In this document: in pieces, positions 1 through 6,963 of the stretch
Numbering within the stretch: position 1 is the first letter of the stretch
How the letters are laid out: each line of letters opens with the position of its first letter
Source of the DNA: Baffinella frigidus
Taxonomy: Eukaryota; Cryptophyceae; Cryptomonadales; Baffinellaceae
DNA: 13,746 nt
NCBI GenBank assembly: GCA_026770585.1
Contig: MU646679.1
Coordinates: 391,194 to 404,939, forward strand
Direction: 5' to 3'
The notes under the pieces: model-generated
The model's database searches: none
The model's input: only the letters and a program-made list of their open reading frames with translations
Told to the model about the DNA's origin: nothing
Translations under genes and position numbers: made by a program

Positions 1-390
1 CTAAACTCCAACGCCTCAACCCTCAACCCTCAACCCTGAACCCGGAACCCCAACCCCTAAACCATGAACCCTCAACCCTCAACCCCAAACCCCAAACCCT
101 AAACCCTGAACCCTAAACCCCAAACCCTAGACCCTAAACCCCAACACCTAAGCCCTAATCCCTAAAACCTTCACCCTACACCCTAAAACCTAAACCTGAA
201 CCATAAGCCATGAACCCTAATCCCTTGACCCTAAACCCGCCACCCTAATAACCAATCCCTAATCCCTAATCCCTAATCCCTAATCACTCAACCCTAAACC
301 CCAAACTTCAACCCTGAACCCTAAACCCCAAACCCCAAACCCCAATCCCTGAACCCTGAAGCCCAAACCCTAAACCCTAAACCCTAAACC
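1..390 (+). repeat. Degenerate telomere-like heptamer array, C-rich on the plus strand
   Basis: About 390 bp of CCCTAAA-type units with many variants (CCCTCAA, CCCTGAA, CCCCAAA). A run of CCCTAAT units occupies roughly 243-285, and near-perfect CCCTAAA units occupy 365-390. The C-rich strand on plus is the orientation expected at a left chromosome end. It is too degenerate to be a functional terminus and looks like an old or interstitial array. Confidence 0.9.
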
Positions 391-403
391 CACTGCGCTG
401 CAG

Positions 404-424
404 GAGGTGGGCATGTATGACTGA
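404..424 (+). other. Possible terminal exon fragment after a telomere-like array
   Basis: The C-rich array ends in a GCGCTGCAG splice-acceptor-like sequence at 395-403. It is followed by a short open frame, EVGMYD, and a TGA stop at 422-424. Alone this is weak. It is listed because other arrays in the window have the same CAG|G border next to an open frame on the strand where the array is C-rich. No upstream exon is visible because the window starts inside the array. Confidence 0.2.
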
Positions 425-540
425 TCCCTAAAACCTAGAGCCTAACGACTAAAGTCCAAAGCGTAAATTCTAACGCCTAACACCCAAAGCCTAAAGCCTA
501 AAACCTAACGTCTAAAGCCTAGAGCCAAACGCACAGCTAT
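425..540 (+). repeat. Highly degenerate heptamer array
   Basis: Seven-base periodicity persists (CCTAAAG, CCTAAAA, CCTAACG), but the CCC run is mostly reduced to CC. This is a decayed continuation of the 1-390 array. Similar traces (CCTAAAG) recur at 725-775. Confidence 0.7.
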
Positions 541-551
541 ACAGGGTGCCA

Positions 552-669
552 CGAAGGGATTTTCGGGCGCTGAGAGCCTGAGTTTCCGTTACCTGATCCG
601 TAGGAACCCCCCTATGCCTACTGTAGGATCCTGAGTCTTATCGCCAAGGGGTGATTCAAAATCCCTTCG
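552..669 (+). repeat. MITE-like dispersed repeat, family F copy 1
   Basis: It begins with CGAAGGGATTTT and ends with AAAATCCCTTCG, giving 12-bp terminal inverted repeats. The interior matches the reverse complement of 7715-7893, including GAGTTTCCGTTACCT and ATCCGTAGGAACCCCCCTATG-type segments. It contains a small hairpin CCTAC-T-GTAGG where the other copy has a different, longer hairpin. There is no coding capacity. Confidence 0.75.
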
Positions 670-865
670 AAGTCCGCTTTGTGGATTCTAAATGTCGAAA
701 GCCTCTTGCCTCAAGCCTCAACGATAAAGCCTAAAGAATGAAGCCTACAGAACAAATCCCCAGCCTAAAGCGCGCAAAAGGCTGGGCGCGGGAATCGTCG
801 TGCAGGAGGTATTTTCTGTTTCGGTCCAAGGATACGCTGTTTGTATCTTACTACACCACAGAACC

Positions 866-965
866 ACGCCAGAGTCTTGGACGGGGTCGCCAAAAGTCAA
901 CCCCCCCTCAAGGCAGTGATTTTCAAAAGTTGCCAACCGTCTCCTGAGACGGTTAAAAACATTCA
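866..965 (+). repeat. Dispersed repeat, family G copy 1, with hairpin 935-954
   Basis: This aligns with 9006-9092 in the same orientation (shared CCACGCCAG, GGGGT-GCCAAAAGTCAA, CAAAAGTT and ATTCAA blocks). It carries a perfect 9-bp stem with a 2-nt CT loop (AACCGTCTC-CT-GAGACGGTT). The other copy has a 9-bp stem with the same CT loop but different sequence. Short reading frames across it do not look like protein. Confidence 0.7.
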
Positions 966-999
966 ATCCCCGGAAGGCAGTTTACAGCAGAATTTCGCC

Positions 1000-1034
1000 T
1001 GTAGGGCGTATGATCTTACTGGTCACTCAAGGGA
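1000..1034 (-). mobile_element. Fragment of the 100-bp TA-flanked MITE
   Basis: GTAGGGCGTATGATCTTACT followed by GGTCACTCAAGGGA and TA matches the terminal 35 bp of the 100-bp MITE family (full copies at 6208, 7311, 7415 and 7905). The other end is missing. Confidence 0.6.
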
Positions 1035-1036
1035 TA

Positions 1037-1427
1037 CTGTAGTCGCTGCAGGACTCTGAACGGCCGCGGGGAGATGATTTGCACAGCTGGGTGTTAGGTC
1101 CTTGAGGTCCTTCAGGTTCTTCGAGCTCCCAACATAGGTGGACACCGGAAATTGTCCTGCAAAGGACCTAAAGAAAAGCCATGCTTCCTTTCGGACCACA
1201 TTCAGCCCCCCCGATGCAGAGGATCGCGGTCAGCCTCGGTCGGACAGGTGACGAGCCTCGGGGGTATCAGGTTTCGTTTTGGAAGGTTGTTCTCAGCGCT
1301 GTTCTGTAGTTCAATATAGTTTAATCAAGTCTCGCCACACTGTACAACCACGACTGTGCCAAGGGGTATTTTCATAAAAAATCCCCTCGACTGAGCCGAC
1401 TTGCAGCGGCCTTCGTCCTCTCTCGCA
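1037..1427. other. No gene seen
   Basis: I see no plausible coding frame. Minor structure: a short GGTCCTTGAG/GGTCCTTCAG direct repeat at about 1095-1122, and an imperfect hairpin at 1363-1386 (GGGGTATTTT against AAAAAATCCCC). The 12-mer CCACGACTGTGC at 1348-1359 recurs at 1749-1760, bracketing the palindromic block. Confidence 0.6.
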
Positions 1428-1459
1428 CAGGGGTACCTCGCTCATAAGAAAGCGCACCC

Positions 1460-1685
1460 AACCTATGATCACCATAGGGCACTATGCATAGCCCTCTTGT
1501 AGGTTCCTAGGAGGAGGCGTTTTCTCATGAGCGAAGTACCCCTGTACACAGCCCTCAGGGATGCTCGATTTCCCTCGCTCTCATCCCTGAGGGTTGTGTA
1601 CAGGGGTACTTCGCTCATAAGAAAACGCCTCCCCCTAGGAACCTTCAAGAGGGCTATGCATAGTGCCCTATGGTGATCATAGGTT
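1460..1685. repeat. 226-bp near-perfect palindrome (102-bp arms)
   Basis: Arms 1460-1561 and 1584-1685 are reverse complements with four mismatches by eye, around a 22-nt spacer. Each arm includes the dispersed motif read as TACYTCGCTCATAAGAAA. A further partial copy of that motif lies just outside at 1429-1452. The spacer-like sequence (CCCTCAGGG...TTTCCCTCGCTCA) is repeated at 1695-1718, immediately after the right arm. The 12-bp direct repeat CCACGACTGTGC at 1348-1359 and 1749-1760 could be target duplication of the block. Open frames through it only read the palindrome. Confidence 0.9.
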
Positions 1686-1765
1686 GTACACAACCCTCAG
1701 GGAATTTCCCTCGCTCACGCCCCTTTTCTTGAGTCGAGCTTCCTGCACCCACGACTGTGCAACCC

Positions 1766-1820
1766 CAAACCCTAACCCCTAAACCCTCATCCCTAAACCC
1801 TAAACCCTAAACCCTAAACG
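1766..1820 (+). repeat. C-rich telomere-like array
   Basis: CCCTAAC, CCCCTAAA and CCCTAAA units run up to ACGCGCCGCAG, directly downstream of the stop codon of the minus-strand ankyrin gene (stop at 1832-1834). Its strand is opposite to the array inside that gene's intron. Confidence 0.85.
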
Positions 1821-1831
1821 CGCCGCAGCCT

Positions 1832-2584
1832 TCACACCAGCTCCAGGACCATCTGCACCACCCCCTCCTCCAGCTCCCACACCAGCGACCCCGCCCCGAG
1901 CCGCGCGTGCTGCCCCATGGCAAACGCCACGCACTTGTCCTTGCGCAGCGCCACGGCCCTGCGCTCGGCCACGGCCTTGAGCATCGCCGCGATCCGGAGG
2001 TGCCGCCGGGCGGTCGCCAGGTCCTCCCCCGTCCTTCCGTGCCTGTCCTTTGCCGATATGTCCGCGCTTTGCTGGAGTAGGACTAGCACCACGAGGTTCC
2101 TACCCTCGCCTGGTTGAGGGTTTATGGTTTATGGTTTATGGTTTGGGGTTTATGGTTTATGGTTTATGGTTTATGGTTTATGTTTTATGGTTTAGGGTTT
2201 AGGGTTTAGGGTTTAGGGTTTAGGGTTTAGGGTTTGGGGTTTAGGGTTTGGGGTTTAGGGTTTAGGTTTTAGGGTTTTGGGTTTTGGGTTTAGGGTTTAG
2301 GGTTTAGGGATTAGGGTCTAGGGTCTAGGGTCTAGGGTTTTTGGTTTGGGGTTGCAGCAGGGGTGCTATTTGGGTGGCAGCCTGGCTGCAGGGGTTTAGT
2401 GTTTACGTGCAGCCCAGTGCAGCGGAGTCCCCCCAGCGTTGGTGTCTGCCCCCAAGCCGTCGCTGTCTTCGATGTCTGCCCCCTCTGCGAGCAGCTGCCG
2501 CACCTCCGCAGTGCGGCCGAACGCCGACGCGGCCCACAGCGCGATTTGCAGCTCACGCTTCGCAGCTGTCATCATGCCGGGCAT
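1832..2584 (-). CDS. Ankyrin-repeat protein, two exons with telomere-repeat intron
   Basis: Exon 1 runs 2584-2407, the intron 2406-2110 and exon 2 2109-1832, giving a 151-residue product. ATG 2584 is the first start after an in-frame TGA. Exon 1 carries an N-terminal ankyrin-type helix pair (GRTAEVRQLLAEGADIED, about residues 23-40) and ends in TPLHWAA plus one base. Exon 2 begins GC GAG, so splicing gives TPLHWAAREGRNLVVLVLL and then QQSADISAKD, an ankyrin repeat of exact consensus spacing. The C-terminal ~60 residues (KCVAFAMGQH...VVQMVLELV) are not ankyrin and may be a family-specific tail. Ankyrin repeats are protein-binding scaffolds; partner and location are unknown. Borders are C|GTAAAC and CAACCAG|GC (phase 1). 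If unspliced, exon 1 would stop after RKH. It is paralogous to the plus-strand gene at 5053. Confidence 0.82.
2110..2406 (-). other. Intron containing a telomere-like array
   Basis: The 297-nt GT-AG intron of the ankyrin gene. From the donor there are about 60 nt of non-telomeric sequence, then about 230 nt of CCCTAAA/CCATAAA heptamers in the sense direction (plus strand 2115-2345 reads GGTTTAT, then GGGTTTA, then GGGTCTA blocks), ending CAACCAG at the acceptor. The array itself supplies the acceptor region. The reading frame argument is strong; no transcript evidence is available here. Confidence 0.8.
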
Positions 2585-2674
2585 CTTGCGTCGGCCAGAA
2601 CCTGCCCAAACCCGAACCGACAGTCAGATGACGAGAGAGGGCTGGCGGTTGAAATGGAGCTAGCTGTAGGGAGT

Positions 2675-2795
2675 GGAGTTAGAATTCATCCGGAAAATGC
2701 TCGAATGAGCGGCCGACAAGGGGTACAGTAATGGCAACATGCATATCATGTGCGACACTGACGCTGACTGTTTGGCAATAAATTATCAATCTCTC
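2675..2795 (+). repeat. Duplicated gene-end / 3'-UTR module, copy 1
   Basis: This is about 120 bp matching the reverse complement of 6964-7085. It starts with a short open frame ELEFIRKMLE ending at TGA 2706-2708. About 70 nt follow, then AATAAA at 2777-2782 and ATCAATCTCTCT, where the similarity stops. The second copy has ELESTRKMLV-stop, the same spacing and the same AATAAA. This looks like the 3' end of a transcribed gene or retroposed copy, here without its upstream coding part. Confidence 0.6.
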
Positions 2796-2868
2796 TGGAG
2801 CTGGCTCCTGCCACGCCCCCCCGTCACGGACGTAGACGCAGAGCGTGCTGGACCTGCACCTGCTACCC

Positions 2869-3260
2869 ACCTTCTCGCGTGCCTGCAAACTCGACAGGAA
2901 GAGCGGATCAGACACGTTTTTCTGGGGGGGTGTCATGCTGGGGGGCGACGGGCTCAGGAAGGCTGGGTGGTTCATGGGCTGAGGCTGAGGAAGGCGGGGG
3001 CCCACCTTCGTGTGAGACGGTCGGTCCTTTCCTTTCTTCCTTTGTTCTGCCCTTCTGCGAGTCGACTCTCGCGTGCCTGCAACTCGACAGGAAGAGCTGA
3101 TCAGACACATCTCCTGTGGGCCAGCCGCGGGCTGAGGAAGGCTGGGGGCTACGGGCTCAGGAAGGCTTGGTGGTTGATGGGCATCTGATGCGGAGTAAGG
3201 TGGGGGGGCACCTTCGTGTGAGACACGACGAGGAAAGGACCGTCCTTCCTTCAACCACCC
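2869..3260. repeat. Tandem duplication of a ~190-bp unit
   Basis: Copy 1 (about 2869-3060) and copy 2 (about 3063-3260) share CTCGCGTGCCTGCAA, CTCGACAGGAAGAGC, GATCAGACAC, GGGCTCAGGAAGGCT, CACCTTCGTGTGAGAC and a CTTTCCTTCTTCC-like end. A 222-residue minus-strand open frame covers it, but that frame is proline-rich, carries the duplication, and runs into the 3'-UTR repeat, so I do not call it a gene. Confidence 0.75.
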
Positions 3261-3449
3261 CTTTTTTGCGACGAGGGAGGGTATTCCACGCTCATTCTTG
3301 GAGCCATTTGCTTGTTCTTGAAGCCATTTGTCAACTTTTGGCGACAAATGGCACTTGAAAACCTGATCAAATTGACTTTCAAATACCCCCCTACCTCTAG
3401 AGAGGAGTTGATGGTCAAAAGTTTGCGCTCGCCTCGCCAGGTCATCGCC

Positions 3450-3480
3450 AGGTTATCGGCTCTTCTCGAGCCGATAACCT
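3450..3480. repeat. Perfect 13-bp stem-loop upstream of the 3511 gene
   Basis: AGGTTATCGGCTC and GAGCCGATAACCT flank a 5-nt loop, 30 bp before the ATG at 3511. In an mRNA it would lie in the 5' leader. It could equally be one of the many small palindromes of this region. Confidence 0.8.
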
Positions 3481-3510
3481 GTCCTGTTCCATTTGTGATC
3501 CATAAGCTCC

Positions 3511-4793
3511 ATGTCCTCTTCCACAAACACGCGCGCTAAGAAGCGGAGGTGCGGCTCCAATGTCTCGACCGCTACCCCCACCATCAAGAAAGGTTCGTCC
3601 CTCCACCACCATCTATCCCAGTCCATGGACACATTAATTGTGTTTCAGATCTGTGCGGGGCCTGTGAGATGTCTGTCGGGTGTCTGTGAAAGGCTGGCCA
3701 TGCTCCAGAGCGTGCGAGAGGGTACGCAAGGCCCGTGCAAGCATGCGCGGGGCTGTGCGATTGTGCAAGTGCGTTTGCGTGGGTGCGCGCGGCTGGAGCA
3801 AGGCTATGCGCGGTTGCATGCCGCGAAATGCCCTGCACAGGGCATTTCGCGCCTCTTTGACAAACAGGGTGCGCTGTGCGCGAGGCCGGCACCAGCGAGT
3901 TTGTGTTCGAGCCATTGAAGTCCTACGCTTTGGTCGCATTTCCCAAGGCTGGCAAGCTCGCTATGCCCCCCACGAACAATGGCGTTACGCGTTTGTGCTT
4001 GGGGTGCTGACGTCCGCTCCTTTTGTGTGCAGTTGCCACGGCTAGCCAGCCCAAGAACAAGGACGTTGCGTCGTCGTCCTCTGGCAACAGTTGGGCCAAG
4101 CGCACCCTCATCAAGAAAGTCATCGACACGACGGTACTCCTGACGGCCGCCGTCCTCTGTGTTGTTGGCATGTGTGCCAACATCACAGAGGCGCAGAGGG
4201 AGTTTTCTTCTGCAGACGGGAGCGTGCACTGGCGCGCAGCGCACGCTGACCTCAACGAAGCTCTTGAGGCGGGGGTGGTTGGCATCATCGCCACCTACAA
4301 CGCGGGGCCGAAGGCAGAGACTGACGGTAACCCTATCGGCCTGGTCCACGTGGCTGAGCATCTCTGGGCGTCGACTTTTTTCTGTGTGATCGGGGGGTTC
4401 ACTGGGTTCGCTGCAATCAGGAAGACTGGGCATATTTTGGTTTCTGGGTCCTGGACGCCTTCCGACGTGCTGGCGATCTCCACTGCCGGTATGATTTGTA
4501 ACCGCATGATCACCCACACCGGAGACCCGTCAGACACGCTTCTCAGTACCTTCCTTCGAATCGCCACGATTCTGCCCCCGGATCTAGCGCCTACGTCTCC
4601 TGCTGACATGCTATCCAAAGCAGGGAGACCGGTCTACACGGAGGTAGACCGTCTACCTCCGTGTCCGCACCAACCCCTGCGAGACATAGTGTGTGTCCGC
4701 GCAGGTTGTGCAGGTCGGAGGCGCGTGGCCGGGCGGCCGTCGCTCACAAAGACGCTAGGTAGGAAAGCTGAGAAGTTCTGGGACGCCGAGTAG
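3511..4793 (+). CDS. Orphan membrane protein, two-exon model
   Basis: Exon 1 is 3511-3592 (27 codons plus one base, after an in-frame TGA). The proposed intron is 3593-4032 (AAAG|GTTCGT ... TTTTGTGTGCAG|T). Exon 2 is 4033-4793; the frame is kept and gives about 280 residues. The N-terminus is Ser/Lys/Arg-rich, with AKKRR near residue 9. A hydrophobic segment (VIDTTVLLTAAVLCVVGMCA, about 57-76) and another (HLWASTFFCVIGGFTGFAAI, about 137-156) suggest an integral membrane protein, with a weaker third near 172-181. Codon use and lack of low complexity support coding. I do not recognise the family. The last ~60 residues are Arg-rich, pass through a palindrome and end inside a minisatellite, so the real C-terminus may differ; an alternative short intron 4644-4704 would end the protein at a TAG near 4757. 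No ATG-start version without exon 1 keeps the first membrane segment. Confidence 0.6.
3593..4032 (+). other. Proposed intron with a 13-bp palindrome
   Basis: The 440-nt candidate intron of the membrane-protein gene is G/T-rich (GTGCGCG and similar), with a pyrimidine-containing acceptor. It includes the perfect hairpin GCGAAATGCCCTG-CA-CAGGGCATTTCGC at 3823-3850. Minus-strand open frames through here are antisense or low complexity. Confidence 0.5.
4154..4191. repeat. 17-bp inverted repeat inside the coding sequence
   Basis: The 17-nt arms 4154-4170 and 4175-4191 (CCTCTGTGTTGTTGGCA and TGCCAACATCACAGAGG) differ at one pair, with a TGTG loop. It encodes the end of the first predicted membrane segment. 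Confidence 0.75.
4636..4664. repeat. Perfect 14-bp palindrome with 1-nt spacer
   Basis: ACACGGAGGTAGAC, then C, then its exact reverse complement. It lies near the 3' end of the membrane-protein frame, where protein-like character fades, so it may be an insertion. Confidence 0.85.
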
Positions 4794-4940
4794 GAAAAGT
4801 GGGACGCTGGAGCAATGTGACGCTGAGTAGGATAGTGGCGACGACACCGAAGTGCGGGGACGTTGAGAGTAGGACAGTCGTGACGCTAGAGCGATAGGTT
4901 GCCGGCTTAGGACCACTGAGACGCTAGAGCGTAGGATGAC
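4745..4940 (+). repeat. Degenerate GACGCT-GAGTAGGA minisatellite
   Basis: At least seven imperfect units begin near 4750, 4781, 4802, 4819, 4858, 4880 and 4919 (GACGCYGAGTAGGA, GACGCTAGAGCG). Spacing is irregular (17-39 bp). The first two units fall inside the called reading frame. Confidence 0.65.
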
Positions 4941-5052
4941 TCTCTTTCCGACGCTGCCTCGCCACCCCTAGCTTGGTCTCAATTCTCTCTCGCTCGGTGC
5001 CCACACCGGGGACCCTCCCACTGAGTTGGAGATCGTTGAGTTTGAGTTAGTG

Positions 5053-5886
5053 ATGGCAAGCAAAGCCGTGAAGCGAGTACCTCCGACGCTAAGGTAGGTA
5101 GACTCGGTTGTACATTTAGGTCTTTAGGTCATTTAATTAAGAAGCATTTACTGGTCTTAGTTCGTCCTTTAGGTCCTTTAGGTTTTAATGTCGAGCCCTC
5201 TCTGGACGCCTTAAGTTTATGGTCCGACGTCATAAGCTCAATAAAAGTCTCTTCTCTCTCTTTCTACAGCACTACCCATCGCCACCCACCCAGCGCTCCC
5301 TTCACCTTCCACGGAGCACTGCTCGTTACATGGGGGGGGGGGAGGACGGTGCTACCCTCCGAGGTTTGGACTGCATCGTTTCACGGCCGGACTGCTGAGG
5401 TCAGGCAGTTGCTCACGGAGGGGTCAGACATCGAGGACAGAGGGTGGGTCAGTTTATCCACACCGCTGGGAGCGAGTGCATCTCAAGGCCACGAGGCGGT
5501 GGTCCGGCTGCTCCTTGAGGAAGGAGCCGATGTATCGGCCAAGGACACAGATGGAAAGACGCCGCTGCAATTCCGACGCCAACCAGGGCCACGGAATCGT
5601 CGCTCTGCTCCTGCTTGAACACAGGGCGGATGTCCTGGCAAAGGACAACGGGGGAGGGACGTCTCTGCATGAAGCCGCATTTGCCCTTCACGCGTCGGTT
5701 GCGTCGCTGCTGCTTGAGCACGGGGCGGATGCATCGGCCCAGAAAAAAACAGGGTGGACTCCACTGCACTACGCTGCCGATCGCAAGTCCCCGGCGGTGG
5801 CGCAGCTGCTGCTTGACAACGGGGCCGACCTTCAGTCGAGGGCAGAAGGCGAGGTCACACACCGGAAACTGAGATGTGCACGTTAA
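5053..5886 (+). CDS. Ankyrin-repeat protein, intron near 5' end, one frameshift
   Basis: Exon 1 is 5053-5093 (MASKAVKRVPPTL plus two bases; an in-frame TAG lies upstream at about 4970). The intron is 5094-5269 with strong signals (AAG|GTAGGT ... CTCTCTTTCTACAG|C). Exon 2 reads through a G11 run into the ankyrin frame without a stop: EVWTASFHGRTAEVRQLL, then ASQGHEAVVRLLLEEGADV, where the frame breaks after DGKTPLQ (about 5570). The next frame continues with SDANQGHGIVALLLLEHRAD, two more repeats (LLLEHGADASAQ, TPLHYAADRKSPAVAQLLL) and stops at 5886. One surplus base near 5570 explains the shift, because the repeat then has exact length. It could be an assembly error or a young pseudogene. It is a scaffold-type protein with unknown partner, related to the minus-strand gene at 1832-2584. 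Confidence 0.72.
5094..5269 (+). other. Intron with TTTAGGTC repeats
   Basis: 176 nt. It contains several CTTTAGGTC/CTTTAGGTT units (5117-5140, 5167-5190) and an AATAAAAG at about 5240. The long CT tract before CAG makes a good acceptor. Unlike the array introns, it has a consensus donor and is not C-rich. Confidence 0.6.
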
Positions 5887-5890
5887 TTAT

Positions 5891-5957
5891 TTAACGTCCG
5901 CACACCACACCCCTTTTCTGCGGACGTTAAATTTAATGTCCGCCCACCACACCCCTT
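5891..5957. repeat. 12-bp hairpin and tandem repeat just after the ankyrin stop
   Basis: TTAACGTCCGCA (5891-5902) pairs with TGCGGACGTTAA (5919-5930). The segment TTAACGTCCGCACACCACAC is repeated as TTAATGTCCGCCCACCACAC at 5933, both followed by CCCCTTTT. In a transcript it could form a 3' stem-loop; that role is only an inference. Confidence 0.8.
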
Positions 5958-6018
5958 TTTTTGGTGTGACCTTGTAATCGAGTAAGCCCTGTAGGCCTAC
6001 TGTAGGGTCCTAGGGGGC

Positions 6019-6180
6019 TCTTTACTACACACTTTACGGGCGCCGGTGCCAGCTCGATAGACAGGCGCGCGTGACCGCGCACTTTACTGCACGTCCCGAA
6101 TAAACGAGGCAGCTGACTACACACTTCACTGCACGTCCCGAATCAACGCGTCGGCTTCTCTCTTTACTACACACTTTACT
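6019..6180 (+). repeat. Local duplicated blocks (ACTTTACTGCACGTCCCGAA)
   Basis: CACTTTACTGCACGTCCCGA at 6080 is repeated with few changes at 6122, each followed by AAT-AACG. CTTTACTACACACTTTAC occurs at about 6020 and 6162. No coding frame is evident. Confidence 0.65.
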
Positions 6181-6207
6181 TCCGCTGCACCCCGGTCTCG
6201 TCATCTA

Positions 6208-6308
6208 TCCCTCAAGTGGCCAGGGGGTCTTACAAGACCCACGCCAGGCCCTAGGCAGGTCCTAGGGCCCTACTGTACGGCGTATGAGCCTACTGGCCAC
6301 TTGAGGGA
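6208..6308 (-). mobile_element. 100-bp MITE family, copy C (reverse orientation)
   Basis: Terminal inverted repeats TCCCTCAAGTGGCC and GGCCACTTGAGGGA are flanked by TA on both sides (6206-6207, 6309-6310), consistent with a TA target duplication as in Tc1/mariner-type MITEs. The interior shares CTAGGCAGGTCCTAGGGCCC with the other copies. It contains hairpin GGGTCTT-AC-AAGACCC at 6225-6240. It is non-autonomous, with no coding capacity. Confidence 0.85.
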
Positions 6309-6367
6309 TACTACTGCTGCGTCCCGGTCTTGTCCTTTTTCCACGCCACATGGGCGCCTCGCTACAT

Positions 6368-6406
6368 GGGCACCTCGCTCATAAGAAAGCGCCCCCCCCC
6401 TAGGAT
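6368..6406 (+). repeat. Dispersed GGGTACCTCGCTCATAAGAA motif copy
   Basis: GGGCACCTCGCTCATAAGAA followed by AGCGCCCCCCCCCTAGG. The same motif and C-rich tail occur in the palindrome at 1460-1685, and the motif also at 1429, 7271 and 10151. Confidence 0.75.
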
Positions 6407-6407
6407 A

Positions 6408-6531
6408 CTACCGCTGCGTCGCGGTCTTGTCCTGTTTACTACCGCTGCGTCGCGGTCTTGTCCTCTTTACTACCGCTGCGTCCCAGTCTTGTCCTCTTTA
6501 CTACCGCTGCGTCGCGGTCTTGTCCTCCTGG
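6408..6531. repeat. Four tandem 31-bp units
   Basis: Units start at 6408, 6439, 6470 and 6501 (CTACCGCTGCGTCGCGGTCT-TGTCCTCTTTA). On the minus strand the last unit is the end of an open frame, reading EDKTATQR and TAG, so the array may be amplified gene-end sequence. A related half-unit lies at 6313-6335. Confidence 0.9.
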
Positions 6532-6850
6532 ATCGCGAGGATGACTTCCTGCAGAAGCCGCTTCAGCGACCGCTCGACCTGCTTTCGGGTTTGGGGTTTA
6601 GGGTTTAGGGTTTAGGGTTGGATTAGGGTTTTGGGTTTAGGATTTAGGGTCAGCGAGCGCTCGACCTGGTTTAGGGTTTGGGGTTTGGGGTTGGACTCGG
6701 GTTAAGGGTGTAGGGTGTAGGGTGTAGGGCGTAGGGTTTTGGGTGTAGGGTTTGGGGTTCAGGGTTCAGGGTTTGGGGTTTGGTGTTTGGGGTTTGGGGT
6801 GTAGGGTTCAGGGTTCAGGGTTTCGGGTTTCGGGTCGGCGGGTGTAGGGT

Positions 6851-6889
<39 letters not shown>

Positions 6890-6952
6890 GGTGCAGGGTT
6901 GGACCAGCGCCGCGTGGTGGATGATGGACATCTCGCGCCCCGCGCCCTCCTC
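6501..6952 (-). CDS. Possible 3'-terminal exons split by a telomere-like intron
   Basis: Exon 6952-6905 follows an acceptor-like TATTTTGGCAG and encodes EEGAGREMSIIHHAAL. Exon 6578-6501 follows CCGAAAGCAG and encodes VERSLKRLLQEVILAIQEDK then TATQR and TAG. The intervening 326 nt (6904-6579) begin GTCCAACCC and are almost entirely CCCTCAA/CCCTAAA-type heptamers. Joining them is phase 0 and gives a helix-like peptide. Upstream exons are not identified; starting at ATG 6931 would give only 34 residues. The family is not recognised. Both frames are short, so this is tentative; the splice logic is the same as in the ankyrin gene. Confidence 0.35.
6588..6900 (-). repeat. Telomere-like array in homogenised blocks
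   Basis: G-rich on plus: GGGTTTA, then GGGTGTA (6705-6728), GGGTTTG/GGGTTCA mixtures, then GGGTTGA units (6846-6890). At 6652-6680 it contains a second copy of the exon border sequence (CAGCGAGCGCTCGACCTGGTT), meaning a duplicated acceptor and exon start inside the array. Confidence 0.9.
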
Positions 6953-6963
6953 CTGCCAAAATA

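Noticed and set aside
1469-1693. 74-residue minus-strand open frame in the palindrome
   Set aside because: Entirely within the inverted repeat and mirrors it.
2679-3347. 222-residue minus-strand open frame
   Set aside because: Low complexity, carries both copies of the 190-bp duplication, and ends in the reverse strand of a 3'-UTR repeat.
3804-4517. 237-residue minus-strand open frame
   Set aside because: Antisense to the better plus-strand frame, with an atypical His/Arg/Pro-rich composition; a shadow.
5560-5590. Programmed ribosomal frameshift in the second ankyrin gene
   Set aside because: No slippery heptamer or obvious pseudoknot; a mutation or sequencing error is simpler.
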